Shown here: one piece after another, positions 24,353-36,300 of the stretch
Layout: every line of letters starts with the position of its first letter
Numbering within the stretch: the first letter of the stretch is position 1
Assembly: GCA_038501625.1 (NCBI GenBank)
Contig: JAZAYU010000052.1
Location: 2,757,955 to 2,821,954, forward strand
Length of the DNA stretch: 64,000 bases
Source of the DNA: Corbicula japonica
Taxonomy: Eukaryota > Mollusca > Bivalvia > Venerida > Cyrenidae
Direction of reading: 5' to 3'
The notes under the pieces: model-generated
The model's database searches: none
What the model saw: the letters and a program-made list of their open reading frames with translations, nothing else
What the model was told of the DNA's origin: nothing
Made by a program: the position numbers and the translations under genes

Positions 24353-24824
24353 AAACCCAACGAAATCTTGGTGAGTGAAAAATCGCGGACACGGACAATG
24401 TTTGACTATTGTTGCACCGCACCGATCAAGTCCTAGAAATATGAACCGCACCGATTTTACATTTACCATTGATGCACCGCACAGGTTTAACCTATCAACA
24501 TGACGTAGATAGTACCAACTTTAACACGTAACAGGAAACTTGGGGACTACTTTACTTACTCTGATTTCTCTGAAATGCGTAAATCGCCTTTTGCAAGTTG
24601 GTTTGATACCGATTTCAGAATTGTGATTAGTAAAACCAGCTTCGCTGGTTAAAAATATAATTTCCAAAAATTGAATGATTTGAACTATCTTTGGTATAAA
24701 TTTCATTGAAATCTAAGATAGTCCATTTTCGCCCTTTTTACGTCACCAACCTGTCCATCTACCTTAATTCGAGATAACCGATGTTTCGACTTAAGCGAGT
24801 TTGACACAACGAGTGTGGACTGTA

Positions 24825-25528
24825 CATAAATACGTGTATGTGAGATCGTAAAAAAGGTTTTTCTTTCCTTTTACATTAAGCTTTTAAAATTTCAAGAGTA
24901 AGTCATTTACAATAAAAAGATGCTCATAATCATAAATAACATTAAAGATACCCACCTTATGTAAGAAACTGCCTTATTACTTCTTGATTTTGCTTCCTAC
25001 TGTTTAACCAACATAATTATCTTCTCTTACTATATTCCCTGACTTCTCCTGACTTGCTTAATTTTTAAAATTTCCCTTACCATTTTCGAAATTCCCTAAC
25101 TTCCATGACCTTGAAAAATTTCTTTTTTCCTGACTTTTTCCTGAACATGGGAACCCTGTCCACGAAATGACCTTTTAAAACAATGTGGTCGGTATTTCAC
25201 TGTCTAACCAGTTTTGGCTATGGTTGCATGTAGAACGTGGCGTGGCACCTGTTGTGCTTACAGCTTTTTTCTTTGACTTGGCCATTTTACCTTAGTGTTG
25301 ACTCAAAGTACGGTACACAATTACATGTATTTATATTTACATTTTAACCCTTTATTCCTCCAATTATATAAAGTTTAACCTGCCTTAGCAGCCACCTGCA
25401 TTCTTAAACAGCCAGTTTGAATAAGTCTTAAACTGATATTTTGTTCTAATGTGTACCAGCTTAAACAGCCACCTGTGTGAAGTAGCCACTTTTTGTCACT
25501 CCCTTGGGTGGCATCTTAATACAGGTTT
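24825..25528. other. Non-coding, no feature recognised
   Basis: Sequence just outside the 12-kb composite. It includes tracts such as 'cttccatgaccttgaaa' but no gene or clear repeat that I can support. Confidence 0.4.
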
Positions 25529-25534
25529 GACTTT

Positions 25535-25738
25535 ATACCCTTTTTATCACATAGATGACCAGTTTTGATCCATCTGTCACGATCTGGATCTACAATGTTT
25601 GCTCCTTGGTAAAAAACCCTAATAAATCTAAAAGCAAAGTGTTTAAAACCTCACCAAACAGCATAGTTGTGCCACCTGATCTAGATCTAAACTGTTCACG
25701 AACGCAATAAAAATATGTCTATTTAATAATGGGTTTAG
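25535..25738. repeat. MITE copy, AACCCTTTACTCC family
   Basis: A diverged copy from 'ataccctttttatcacatag' to 'aataatgggttta', with 'gatctggatctacaatgtt' and 'cacctgatctagatctaaac' inside in the usual order. Confidence 0.65.
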
Positions 25739-25768
25739 CAAGTTCGAAAAAGGTTGCTTCTGTTGTTT

Positions 25769-26201
25769 TTAACCCTTTACTCCACTGATACACCTCTAAT
25801 GCATAGGTGAACAGTGTAGGTCCAGATCAGCCGGCACAAACGTGCCATCTGATCAGGATCTACACTGTTAACTTTTAGATTTGTAAGGTTAATTCTGACA
25901 AAGATGTGATAAATGCAGATCCAGATCAGGTGGAACCCATGTGCTGGCTGATCTGGATCTGCAGTGGTCTCACAAGAGTTAAAACGTGTATTTTATATGG
26001 ATTCCACAGATATACATTACTGCCCCGTTCGTGCCATCTGATTAGGATCTGCACTGTTCAGTTTTGGACTCATTAGGTTATGTCTCAACAAAATGCAACC
26101 AGTACAGATCCAGATCAGACGGAACTGATATGCTGGGTGATCTTGATCTACACTGGCCACACAAGAGTAACTTAAAAGGTGTATATATGGAGTAAAGTGT
26201 C
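25769..26201. repeat. Two fused MITE copies, AACCCTTTACTCC family
   Basis: Begins ttaaccctttactccactga. Two complete sets of the paired 'agatccagatcag' and 'ctgatctggatct' blocks follow. It ends 'tatatggagtaaag'. The second copy starts near 25985 without a clean terminus, so the pair may have arisen by tandem insertion or partial duplication. Confidence 0.7.
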
Positions 26202-26261
26202 AAAGACATACATGTCCAGGCAAATCTTGATCACAATAAGTCAATTTGAAAGTTAAGTTCG

Positions 26262-26275
26262 GGGGGGGGGGGGGG
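26262..26275 (+). repeat. G14 homopolymer
   Basis: An uninterrupted run of about 14 G in AT-rich DNA. It is prone to sequencing-length error. Confidence 0.9.
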
Positions 26276-26980
26276 AGCTCAAATGCAAAAATACAATCTA
26301 TTTATTCTAAATTTATTTCACATTTTCAAACATATCTTACAATTGGTGATAGGTATGAAAATTTTAATTCAGATACTTTCTAAATCATTCAAATATGTCA
26401 AGAGTACATGTACATAAATACATGTACTTACCTTTTAAATTAACAAAGTTCTTTAAATTTATTTTGAAAAAATAACATTATCAATTTTTATTATAGATAC
26501 AACATTATACATGTAATAGAAAAGAGCCAGGGCTGTTCCTATACGCTAACAAACATGACATATATACACAAAATCTCTAAATTTAAGTAAACGTTACACT
26601 TCGCAATATTAAAAATATTTTGACCATTAAACCATATCATTATGTGTGACCTTGACATTTTAGATAGTCATGATTCTTACACTTGTCACTACATTATTAT
26701 GAAAGTGGTCTCTGAAGGCAGGTGTTTTTGTTCAGAGGTGAATTCATCCTTTAAATCAGTCAGTGGCACAAATAAAATGTTGTATTTACCCACAAGTGGT
26801 CATTGTTAACATAAAATCATGGTGTTTAGGATAGGTTGGATTGTATAAACAGAATGAGGTGAAAATAATCCCAAATATAAAACTTCATTCAAACTTGTTG
26901 ATAAATACATTGGGTAAGGTAGACAAAACATAAGGGGAAATAACATCAATACTCTGTGATTGTCATAGCAGTAACAAGGG

Positions 26981-27121
26981 CCTGAGATCATAAATCTAAA
27001 ATTAAAAGACCAGTCTCAAATCTACAGCATCTGATTGGATTAAATGGAGACAGGTCTCCATTTCATCAATCAGATGCTTGAGATTTCAGACTGGTCTCCA
27101 GTTTTTTGTTTCATGATCCTA
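26981..27121. repeat. Foldback MITE, GAGACTGGTCTC family
   Basis: Left half agaccagtctcaaatctaca with 'gcatctgattgg'. Right half 'aatcagatgcttgag' with atttcagactggtctccagt. The two halves are inverted copies around a central 'ggagacaggtctcc' palindrome. Confidence 0.75.
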
Positions 27122-27489
27122 GACAAAGTAGGGAGCAAGAGGAATAAAAGGCATACATAGAAACAGTCTACAAGGTAACTCCATTGTGTCATACAGGGAT
27201 GAGATAGAGACAGCAAAAGCAAGTGTTGTCATAGGAGACAGCATGCTTGGCTATTCCAATCATTTGAAAAAAAAATGCAATTTTGAAAATAATCATAGTT
27301 TGATGTAATTAATTTTATTGCAGTAGTTATTTCATTTCATGATAAAATATACAACAACTATAACAAAACATTCACATGCAAACAGGATTTATTAATACAA
27401 GATGGAAACATTCCTGCTAGACAATCACATGCCAAAGGATCCATTCAGAACTTAACAATGCAGCGACTCTTCTGAAACAAACTTTCAGA

Positions 27490-27658
27490 AATTTTGACCT
27501 TTCAACACTCTGTGACCATGACCTTTGAGGTAGGGCCCCAGTTCTGTGGCAGCAATATATAAATAACTTTATCATGTGTGTTTTTACCACATGTGTTAAG
27601 TTTGATTGAAATACTTTGAGGATTTGGTAAGATATGCTTGAGAAACTAGACTTGTGAC

Positions 27659-27691
<33 letters not shown>

Positions 27692-27735
27692 GCGATCACT
27701 ATATGTGCCAGACCCTTCTGGATCCAGGACATAAA
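27490..27735 (+). repeat. Dispersed repeat ending in (ACAG)n
   Basis: Landmarks 'tgaccatgacctttga', 'aagtttgattgaaatacttt' and 'gatatgcttgagaaa' lead into 'gacagacagacagacag' (27657-27690) and 'tgccagacccttctgga'. This is the shape of a short interspersed or LINE-tail repeat widespread in mollusc genomes. No protein is encoded. Confidence 0.6.
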
Positions 27736-27999
27736 ATATATGCTTTTTAAACACAATTCAACAGGAAAACGGGACAGTTCCTATGGTCTTGACTTTGAAA
27801 AAAATACAAGAATGTGACTACAACACTTGACAATCCTTGGATGCACAACACCCCAAGTTGTTCATCGTTGATCAAACTCTCCAAAATCACCATTCTAACT
27901 ATTGTGTTAAATTGTTTAATATTAATTTAGTACTGTGAACAACAACATGTTCTGTATTTAATTTATCACTTAAAATTACTCAACTGTTTTAAAAACACA

Positions 28000-28450
28000 A
28001 ATTAAATAAACAACCATTGACAATTTTTGAAGCTGCTAAGAAGTATAGCATGATTATTTATTTTGTTGTGATACTTCTATGTTGATGTGATATTTATGTG
28101 AATTTTCTCCAAAAAAAACCACAACAACTCACAGGTTTGCTAATCAACCAATGACAATTTTTGAAGCTGCTAAGAAGTATGGCATAATCATGCATTTTGT
28201 TGTGACATTTTTTTGATGCTGTGATATTTATGAGAATTTACTCATTTTTGTAAACAAAAATATACAGGTTCACTGATCAACCAATGACAATTTTTGAAGC
28301 TGCTAAGAAGTATGGCATTATCATGCATATAGTTGTGATTTTATTTTCATGTGATATTTATGTGAATTTTCTCAAGATATCAACAGGTTCGCTGATCAAC
28401 CAATGACAATGTTTGAAGCTGCTAAGAAGTTTGGCATCTACATGCCTTAA
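28000..28450 (+). repeat. Four tandem exon-like units (~120-134 bp)
   Basis: The block 'acaatttttgaagctgctaa' recurs with spacings of 134, 133 and 120 bases (unit cores at about 28020, 28155, 28288 and 28408). In units 2-4 each block follows a splice-acceptor-like ACAG and reads F-[AT]-[DN]-QPMT-[IM]-FEAAKK-[YF]-GI. Unit 4 ends in a stop after YMP. The peptide pattern 'EAAKKYGI' resembles part of a pipsqueak-type helix-turn-helix. The segment between blocks is less conserved than the blocks. It could be duplicated exons or a decayed transposon array. No host gene could be linked to it. Confidence 0.55.
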
Positions 28451-28740
28451 TACATTGTTAAATTGATGTTTGTGGACTGCACCATACCGCCATCTCAAGC
28501 GATCGAAAAGCAGTGTGCATTGTTATGAAACAGAGTTACATAACAGATATTTCATGCTACAGTGTAAGGAGAGTTGCTTGTCAAGCTCCAATTTAGAAAA
28601 AAATGACTTTTTAATAGTTTGATAAGACAAGGTTGGAATGTCTCGTTTACATACCCCACCCACCCACCTTTATTTGTTATAAGGACATGGGGGTCAAGTT
28701 AGTTTGTTTTTTCTTTTTTTCAGTTATTTAGACTTAAACA

Positions 28741-29207
28741 TGGAAGACGTAATCTCTCTTGACGATGATACAAGTATTCCTGGGCCACCTTTCCCCAGAC
28801 TGGGAATGTGTTGCGAGGTTCCGACCTGCTTAAGCATGACATCTTCCGAACGTACTGCCAATATAGGAACCATTGTGTGGCAACTCATCACATGATGAAA
28901 AAGCTCTGGAGATGTTCAGAATGCAAAAAAAACATTCTCATTCAAACGCAATTCTGTGATGCACACAAAACACAGAAACACTTCTTGTTATGAGATGGAA
29001 GTTACCTTTCAATGGGTCCGGAACGAGGAATTCATAGATCTGATTGGAAAACCCATGCTAACATTCGCCAAGCGTGAGATCAAGGACATCACGAAACAAG
29101 AGCTCATAAATCATGACAAGTTGTGCGGGAAAACGAAAAGGGCTAGCTGTAGAGACTATGTCAACGGACTTACACTAGGAGAATCTGGCCAGAGAAATTG
29201 GACATAA
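28741..29207 (+). pseudogene. Unidentified coding relic, frame-shifting
   Basis: Coding-like stretches occur in three frames in succession. The first is an acidic start MEDVISLDDDTSIPGPPFPR. The second is a Cys/His-bearing segment with KLWRCSECKKN and TQFCDAHK. The third is EFIDLIGKPMLTFAKREIKD, ending at 29205-29207. No single frame spans it. I do not recognise the family; the cysteines suggest a zinc-binding segment. It is probably the remains of a repeat-borne gene. Confidence 0.35.
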
Positions 29208-30270
29208 TGGGGAGTGTAAAATTGCAACTTAACATAAAACGTTAATTGGCTAAATGAAATGTTTGGGTTAATTTTTCTTTAATTTTCAATATTGCATATT
29301 GATGTTATAATTCGAGGGTTATCTTTCAATTATTGATGAGTTCATCGATGTTTGTGTTTTAAATGCAATCCTTATATTCATAATTATTATCATCAGAGGT
29401 ATTGTGATATAAAGAAACAAGTGACAAAAAAATGACATTACATATCTTTTTTTTGATCGGTAAGGGGCGAGGTATGTAGTAGTCTTAGCTTATATTACTA
29501 TAAAACAATATGTATTGGAAAGCTTAAACTTGTTGCTACATCAAAATTATTGAACTGTAAAATTGTGTAAACCTAGGTTCACTTCAACACTGAATATTGA
29601 GGTAAAAACATTGAAAGGGAGCCAATAGCTTAATATATTCATTTTTATAACTTGGCACATGTTTGGAGTGAACAAAATTTATATCTGTGGTTGTTCATCT
29701 TAAATTGTATAATTCATTGTCACTTTGTTAAGCAATTCTACTATAAATAAGACTTTATTTAATTTTACAAAACTTTATTTTAGTTATATAAAAATTGGTT
29801 GATGTAAATATTTCTTTGGTGGAAGTCATGGCAAGATATTAGTATACAGTTATAGACCTTACCCATACAGTACAGATAAGAGATTTGGGGAAAGTTTATT
29901 GTAAAGCCCTATTACATCAAACTGTCCAATACTGAATTTACATTATTATAATAAGGAAGTTTGTGGTAGTAATTCAAATTGTTCTGTAGTACATTTCTAC
30001 TTAATGGTGTGATTCATTTACAATATTATATCAGCAAAGTAATTACTGTTGAACTGTTGAAACAGAAAACACAAAACAACATCAAATTGCTTTCTGTTGG
30101 TTTATGTCTATTGTTACTGTGTTTATCATGTTTATGGGCCCATAGCATGAACCTTGTGCATAGTAGTCGCCCCACCTACATGTAAATCAGTCTGGTTACA
30201 TTTTAAGAAAGTATTATAATAAATTACCAAATTTTCATGGTCTAATCATTTATTAATAATTAAGGCAACA
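29208..30270. other. Non-coding, no feature recognised
   Basis: AT-rich, without recognisable exons or clear repeats. Confidence 0.45.
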
Positions 30271-30273
30271 GTA

Positions 30274-30425
30274 TTGAAATGCCTTTATTTATTAGGGGTT
30301 GAAATGTCTTCATTATTATGCAGGGTTGAAATGTCTAAGGTTTACTGAGGGTTTAAATGCCAGATGGGTTAAAAAAAATTACAAATTACAGAGGGTTGAA
30401 ATGTCGAGGGGTTCAAGTGTCTTGC
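30274..30425 (+). repeat. Short irregular repeat of 'gggttgaaatgtc'
   Basis: The word 'gttgaaatgtc' or a close variant occurs five or six times with irregular spacing of 18-60 bases. Function unknown. Confidence 0.5.
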
Positions 30426-30639
30426 TACCTTTCTGTAACAGTAGTGCAAAAAACTTAAACCAAGGAAAAATGAAAAAACTATTTGCCTAAGACGTCAATT
30501 TAAAAATGGTTGAGAAAATGAGATGGCTTGAATTCTTTAATATGTTCTATTTATTTAAGCAACTGCTGTTATGTGACAAGTAAAATACTGAAAGATTGTA
30601 AAGATTTTGATACTGCAGGTTATTTAATTTGAAAGATTT

Positions 30640-31662
30640 TGACTGTTAAAAAATTCGATAAACTTTTGGAGCCATCAGCTGTCTTTAATTACATCCAATT
30701 TTACAAAAATCTTACACTGAAAATTAAAAAATTATTCGGCATTACCTTACTGAATGCTCCGAAAAACCCATACATTCACTTAATGAGTCTTGGTTAAGTT
30801 CTGAATTTGTACATCCGCACTTTGAGCAATTTTTCTAAACCAAAGATGTTGACCAAGATCATGAAATCTTTAGTTCTCTTATCAAACTTATATGCAAGTC
30901 AATGCTCAAACTATTGACAAGCAGCTTGTAGACTTTCTCCCTGGTGGCTTGTACAGCAAGCCTTGTGACAAAGAAGAAATAAACAGAACCAACTTTTCAA
31001 ATTAACAAATCTCGGAAGTGAGCATCACTTCGGTGGCTTAGACAGTTCACAATGCAGAAGACCAAACGCAAGTATGCACAATCATTCCAGTATACAATTG
31101 TTGAAAAGAAATAGACAAAGCATGAGCAAATGGTTTGATGAAATGTCCCTGAAAGAGAAAAAGGAGTCTTGGAAACTGGTACCTGCTGAAGGAAAACTAC
31201 TCGGATAAAAACATAAAATGTACGAAAGACAAGTGGAGCAAGAAGTGTTAAACATTATGGAAAAACATGGAAAGCCATCAAAAAAAAAAAAGAAAACGCA
31301 ACAAAACGAGAAACATAATGACAGTGATGTTGAAGAAGATGCTCCATCAATCTGTAGAACAATTAAATGAAAACGACTACATAATTGTAGGTTACAATGA
31401 CCGGTGGTATCTGGGATGTGTTTTGAAAATGAAAGAGACTGAAAGTGTGGTTGTAAAATTTATGGTACCCTGTCGGCAACAGTAATATTTTATGTCGCCA
31501 AACCGTGAAGACATTCAGAGTCAGACTGTTAAAAGTCATTTTGTGTTAGGAGCTATTGATAGACCAGACTGTTCAACTTCAAGTTTGGGAAGACAGTGGT
31601 ATTTTCACCAGCAAGAGAAATTTAATGATCTGTATGAAAAGTACAAAAAGTTATACTTCTGA
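30640..31662 (+). pseudogene. Frameshifted relic of an unnamed repeat-borne protein
   Basis: Pieces of one protein can be followed across several frame changes. First is DKQLVDFLPGGLYSKPCD, then SEHHFGGLDSSQCRRPNAS, then KRNRQSMSKWFDEMSLKEKK, then a lysine-rich linker and NENDYIIVGYNDRWYLGCVL. The tail LGRQWYFHQQEKFNDLYEKY ends at a stop near 31662. The order 'LPGG-Y ... SE--FG-LD ... RPNA ... N--S-W' is one I associate with abundant uncharacterised proteins in invertebrate genomes, often repeat-associated. Several stops and shifts make it non-functional. Function is unknown. Confidence 0.5.
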
Positions 31663-33302
31663 TCCATTGCATTAACAATAAAACATTGCAGCACTGTGAA
31701 AACATATATCAGATATATTGTGTGATTCTTAGAATTATGGGTAGTCCTGACTCTGCTAACTGTTTAGTGACTGATGACAAGATCATACCTTTCCCAATCA
31801 GCAAAGAAAATGGAAAATGAAATAATACCACAAACAGCTTCAGTGCCAGTTCTGGCAGACAGTGGAATAAAGAGAAATATACATCTGTTGACAATTAGTT
31901 CCACAGATAACCAAAAATTCACTCGTTTTAAGCAACACAAATTGAACTGTCATTATTATGTGATATACATAATTAATGAGGAGATATTTCTAAGAAGAGC
32001 CAAGAATATATATCCTGTTTTTGTGTTAAAAAGCCACAAATAAGGAGATACATTGACAAGTGTGAGAAAGTTATGGTAAGTATTTGTATTATGTGATCAT
32101 CTGCACCAAAGAGTCATTGGGAAAATGTGTCCGACAGAGAAACTTTAATCTATTATGTTATTTTAAAGTTTTCATGATAAACTTATTTATTATCTAATAG
32201 CTGAATTGGATTTGTGATGAAATAAAATAAAATTGTGACTTAGATGATGAAAATGTATGATTATGCAATTCGGCATATCAAGTGATTTATTTATTTTTTT
32301 AATTGAAAAATAAATTGCATCAACCTGATCCATTTTTTCCTTATTGAGTTTCACCCACAATGGTTCTAACTTAGCTAATTGTCATTACTGTAAGGAGCAT
32401 AGATTGATCTATAAATATTCCAAATTTCAAGAAGATATCTCAAAAAAACAAAAAAGTTATGCAAGTTTTACTCCAATAAACCATTTCTCGGTTCTCTACT
32501 TCAAGCTTCCACAAGCGATTTAGAAAACAATTTCAAGATTTCAGTTGATTTTTCCCAACTTTAAAATGCCATTACTTTTTGTTATTTATTAAGATATTTA
32601 AAAAGGTAACAGTTCCAGAAAGCTTAAAATGGGACCTCTTAAACAGTGTTAATAAATATCACAAATCTTTAACTTTAAAAATTAGCTGGGGTTGCTACAG
32701 TTATCATAACTAGACTGTGTCCTTGTGAGTTTCAAGTTTTGTAACAAAATTATGTAGTAGGTATTAACATGTGGTAATCATGACAAGTAAATGAGGAAAA
32801 AGTAAATGAGGTGAAAATGGTTGCAAGACAAAATCTTTTACAACAATCTACTCATCATGTCTAATCAACTGTGCAACTCTGAATTTGAAAGAACTAAGCC
32901 AAATAGAAGATGTTGATAATATAATTGAAATTAAAAAAAATTGCATGACTTATTTTTCATTAAAATCTTTCTTAGATTCTGCTTTGTGTACAGTAAGCAA
33001 AATGTATACATGTACTATGTGAGTGTGGGAGTGTAATGCTGCTGTCACACACCATAAGTCAGTCACAGCAGTAGCTTGAGTCAGCATTTCCAAACTTCTT
33101 TCTTAGTTGCTATTCTCCAATGCTTCCTCAAGTTCCTTATTTAACAAATTTACACAAATTCTTCAATTTTCCCAGTTGATAATTTCATTAATCTCCACCA
33201 TCTGTATTAAACACATCCTTATCACAGCTATGCAAAATCCTTTATTTTTACATGCTAGCCACAGGTACATGTAGCTTTCCATTGCAGATCAGTTGTATAC
33301 TT
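31663..33302. other. Non-coding, 3' flank of STEEP1
   Basis: Includes the probable 3' untranslated region of STEEP1 on the minus strand, just below 33303. A small open frame at 31774-32043 has no recognisable motif. Confidence 0.45.
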
Positions 33303-36300
33303 TCACTTGTCAATCAGTGTTCCTTTTGGTCTCAATTTCTTTGCCTCTTCTTCAGCCTGTTATGATTAAAAAACAAAATTTCTTAATTATTTTAACCCAT
33401 TCCTCCACAGATACACCTTTATTGCTTGAGCAAAAGGTGTAAATCCAGATTATCTGGCACATCTTTGCAGTCTGCTCTGTTCCTTTTTAGACTCATCAGG
33501 TTATTTCTGACCAAAAAGCCAACAGTGCAGATCCTGATCAGATGGCACAAATGTCCCACTGATCTGAATCTACAATGGTTGCACATGATAAAATCCATAT
33601 ATATGGAGTTAAGAGTTAAACCTTTACCTACTTAATTTCTGTAATGATCTTGACGAACCATACATTTAGAATTTTATTTCAAACAAAATTAAACTGAAAA
33701 CATCATAAATTAATGTTTTGCAAAGACAGCATTTACAGAACACATGTATGACTGAACAGGTGCTAGTGTCTTGTGGAATCATTTTAATTGATTTATTAGG
33801 TTATTTCTGACCAAAACAGAGACCAGTGCAGATCCAGCTGAGACGGCATTGATATGCCAGCTGATCTGGATATACACTGGTCGCACATGCATGAAAATGT
33901 GTATATATGGAGTAAAGGGTTAATGCAGTGACTATATGAACTCACCTGTTCCATGAGTTTACGTTTACTCATGCCTTTTCTCATCATCTGCTTCTCAATG
34001 ACCTTGGCATTGGCAGCATATGAGTCTGCAATCTCTTTCTGCAAACATAAACAAGCATTGATGTTGTTAACAGGTGCAAGTTATGAACAGACATCAAATG
34101 TCATTATTTAAATGCTGACAACACCTGAATCAGCAACGGTGGCTGTAAGAAGCTTTCCCAAACTGTTGAAACATTTAATCAGTGCTGTTATTGATTACAC
34201 TTAAAGTAAACTGTATCATTCAAAACTTCCACAAATTATAAATTATTTTCTTATCTTGAAAGTAAAATAATATCGTTCAGCATCTGGGTGGGCGTGCACT
34301 GGGTGGGACACAGCAGGCATTGAAACAAATGGGTGAACTGGTGTATTTTTAAAAAAAAACTTCTTAATAACTTAATTTTATTATTTGGAAATACTCTAAA
34401 AACGCTTCTTTTTTTCATATACAACATAACAATTTTCAAAAATTGTCAGCTTCTATTACTTAGTATTGAAAGTATTCATCTCAAATTAGATTCCGAAGGT
34501 ATTGTTTAACAATGTTATAATTAATTGATCTTCACCATAATGATTACACCATGATGATGATGACTACCGAGAGAAAAACATAAGCTATCATTTGATAGCT
34601 TGTTTTTGTCATCCCATCTAATATTTATTTATTGGTTTACTTTGTTATATCTCAACATATATGTATCATTTGATATATTAATACTGTGAAAACCAAAATA
34701 ATATCTCAGTACTTCAAATAGATTTCAATAGTTTTTGAAAACAAGGGGTCATTTGAATATTCCAGGGTCATAATCAATAAATCATGTAGTCCCGGGTCAT
34801 ATGCTCTATTCAAAGAACAGTAATGCATCACATTGCTTTAACTTGATTTACACAGATTTTCAAGAGTTAAAATGGTATTTACTTCCTATTTAGGGAACTT
34901 AATTTATCTTTGTTTTGGCAAAATTTGACCACTTTTCCCAAATTCTCCTGCATCATAATGACCCCAAGCTCAGAATTAGGTGGGGTCAAAATTTTCAAAA
35001 TTGCTTGCAGCAAATTTAAATGCAAGGATTTTCATATATTGAAATCCATGACATTCCTTCTTATCTTGGAAATTTAATGTAATGTACTACAGCTATGTCT
35101 GGTCTACTTACAGCTTCTAATTCCTCCTCTTCATCTTCCAGGGTCGACACGGTCACTGAGCTGAATTTACCCATGTTCTTGGTTTGCTTTGTCAAGGTCA
35201 CCTGAATATTATAAATAATAAATTTTTAGACAATATGCTAAACCATAACTAACTAAGATTTTCAGCACAGTTTGATGCCTTATCTTCAGAAGTCTTAGCT
35301 ATAATGACTGTAGGTGAGTTTACAGTTCTTAACAGTAGCCAGTACTGTTATCATTTACAAACTTTGAAGGCCATTCAGCAGGATACATTTGTTTGTGTAA
35401 ATACTGAGTAGCGCTCCACCCCAGTCTTTTTCTTTTTTTTAAAGATACTATTTATATATTTTTAGTTCGTCAATGTTTGAAAATGTACGGTGCTCAACCA
35501 GAGGCTAGGTCGCATGGACAGTAATAAGCAGTCGCGTAAATGCCCAAGAACAGGCTTCATCAAAACATGCTTGAAATATTTTGATATCTGTCGTGTTCTG
35601 TGGCTTTCAAAGTAGCATTTCAATACTTTTTAAAACTGACAGGTAAACATTTTCCCCGAAAAACTTATCAAAAGATATTCCCGAAATTGGGAGGCGAACC
35701 CTTACCAAATCTTTAAAAAATTGACAGGTAAGATTCTACCCTACAAAGCCATCAAATGATAATGCCCCTAGTCAGGAGTCAACCCCTACAGAACGGCCAT
35801 GGTGCCTAGCCATGAAGGTTACAAAATGAATGCAATATACTACCTTCTTTGGTTTAGCAGCAATCTGACTGTACACGTCTTTCTTGACACCTTCAATCTT
35901 CATAGATCCGTCAATAATAAACATCACTGTGCTCCTGCCTTGATGGTGATATGCTATCCATAGTCCACATCTGAAAAACATCAAAGTTTAATGTTTAATT
36001 AAGTACATTAATTCAGTTAAACCCTATTTTCCACATAAATAGGTTTTAACATGTGTGAACAGTGTAGATCCTAATCAGTAGAACCATTCTGTGCAATCTG
36101 ATCAGAAATAACGGAATGAATCAAAAAGCAAACAGTGTAGATCCAGATCATGCAGCCCATTTATACCATCTCCGACATGATAAACGTGTATATACATGTA
36201 TAGAGTAAATATGATAAAGGGATTAACACAATGGTGACAGGGCTCTCACTAGACTTGCAAATCAGGGAGAAGTTTTGTCATAATTTTACTGAATTTTGGA

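Larger units (their letters stand above)
23722..24646. mobile_element. ~0.9-kb insertion in the right arm
   Basis: Present in the right arm but absent from the equivalent point of the left arm, where 'attatattttt' runs straight into 'gatgtcggtt'. Its ends carry 'aaaaccagcgaagc' and 'gcttcgctggtt', inverted to each other. It contains a MITE of the AACCCTTT family (23910-24147) and a long hairpin (24299-24352). It is thus a nest of at least two insertions. Confidence 0.65.
12803..24822. mobile_element. 12-kb composite element with pogo-like terminal inverted repeats
   Basis: The left end is TA|CAGTCCACTCTCGTTGTG. The right end, read inward on the other strand, is TA|CAGTCCACACTCGTTGTG, one mismatch in 18. 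Both ends abut a TA dinucleotide, the target-duplication style of Tc1/mariner-pogo (Tigger) elements. Inside, two inverted arms match over several hundred bases: 13635-14155 pairs with 24650-24770 plus 23308-23720. The left arm has about 0.8 kb of extra sequence near its end. The right arm has about 0.9 kb inserted at 23722-24646. The cargo between the arms includes a LINE, a hAT-like MITE and a tRNA-derived piece. No DDE transposase is seen, so the element is non-autonomous or gutted. An alternative is two separate related elements that landed head to head. Confidence 0.7.
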
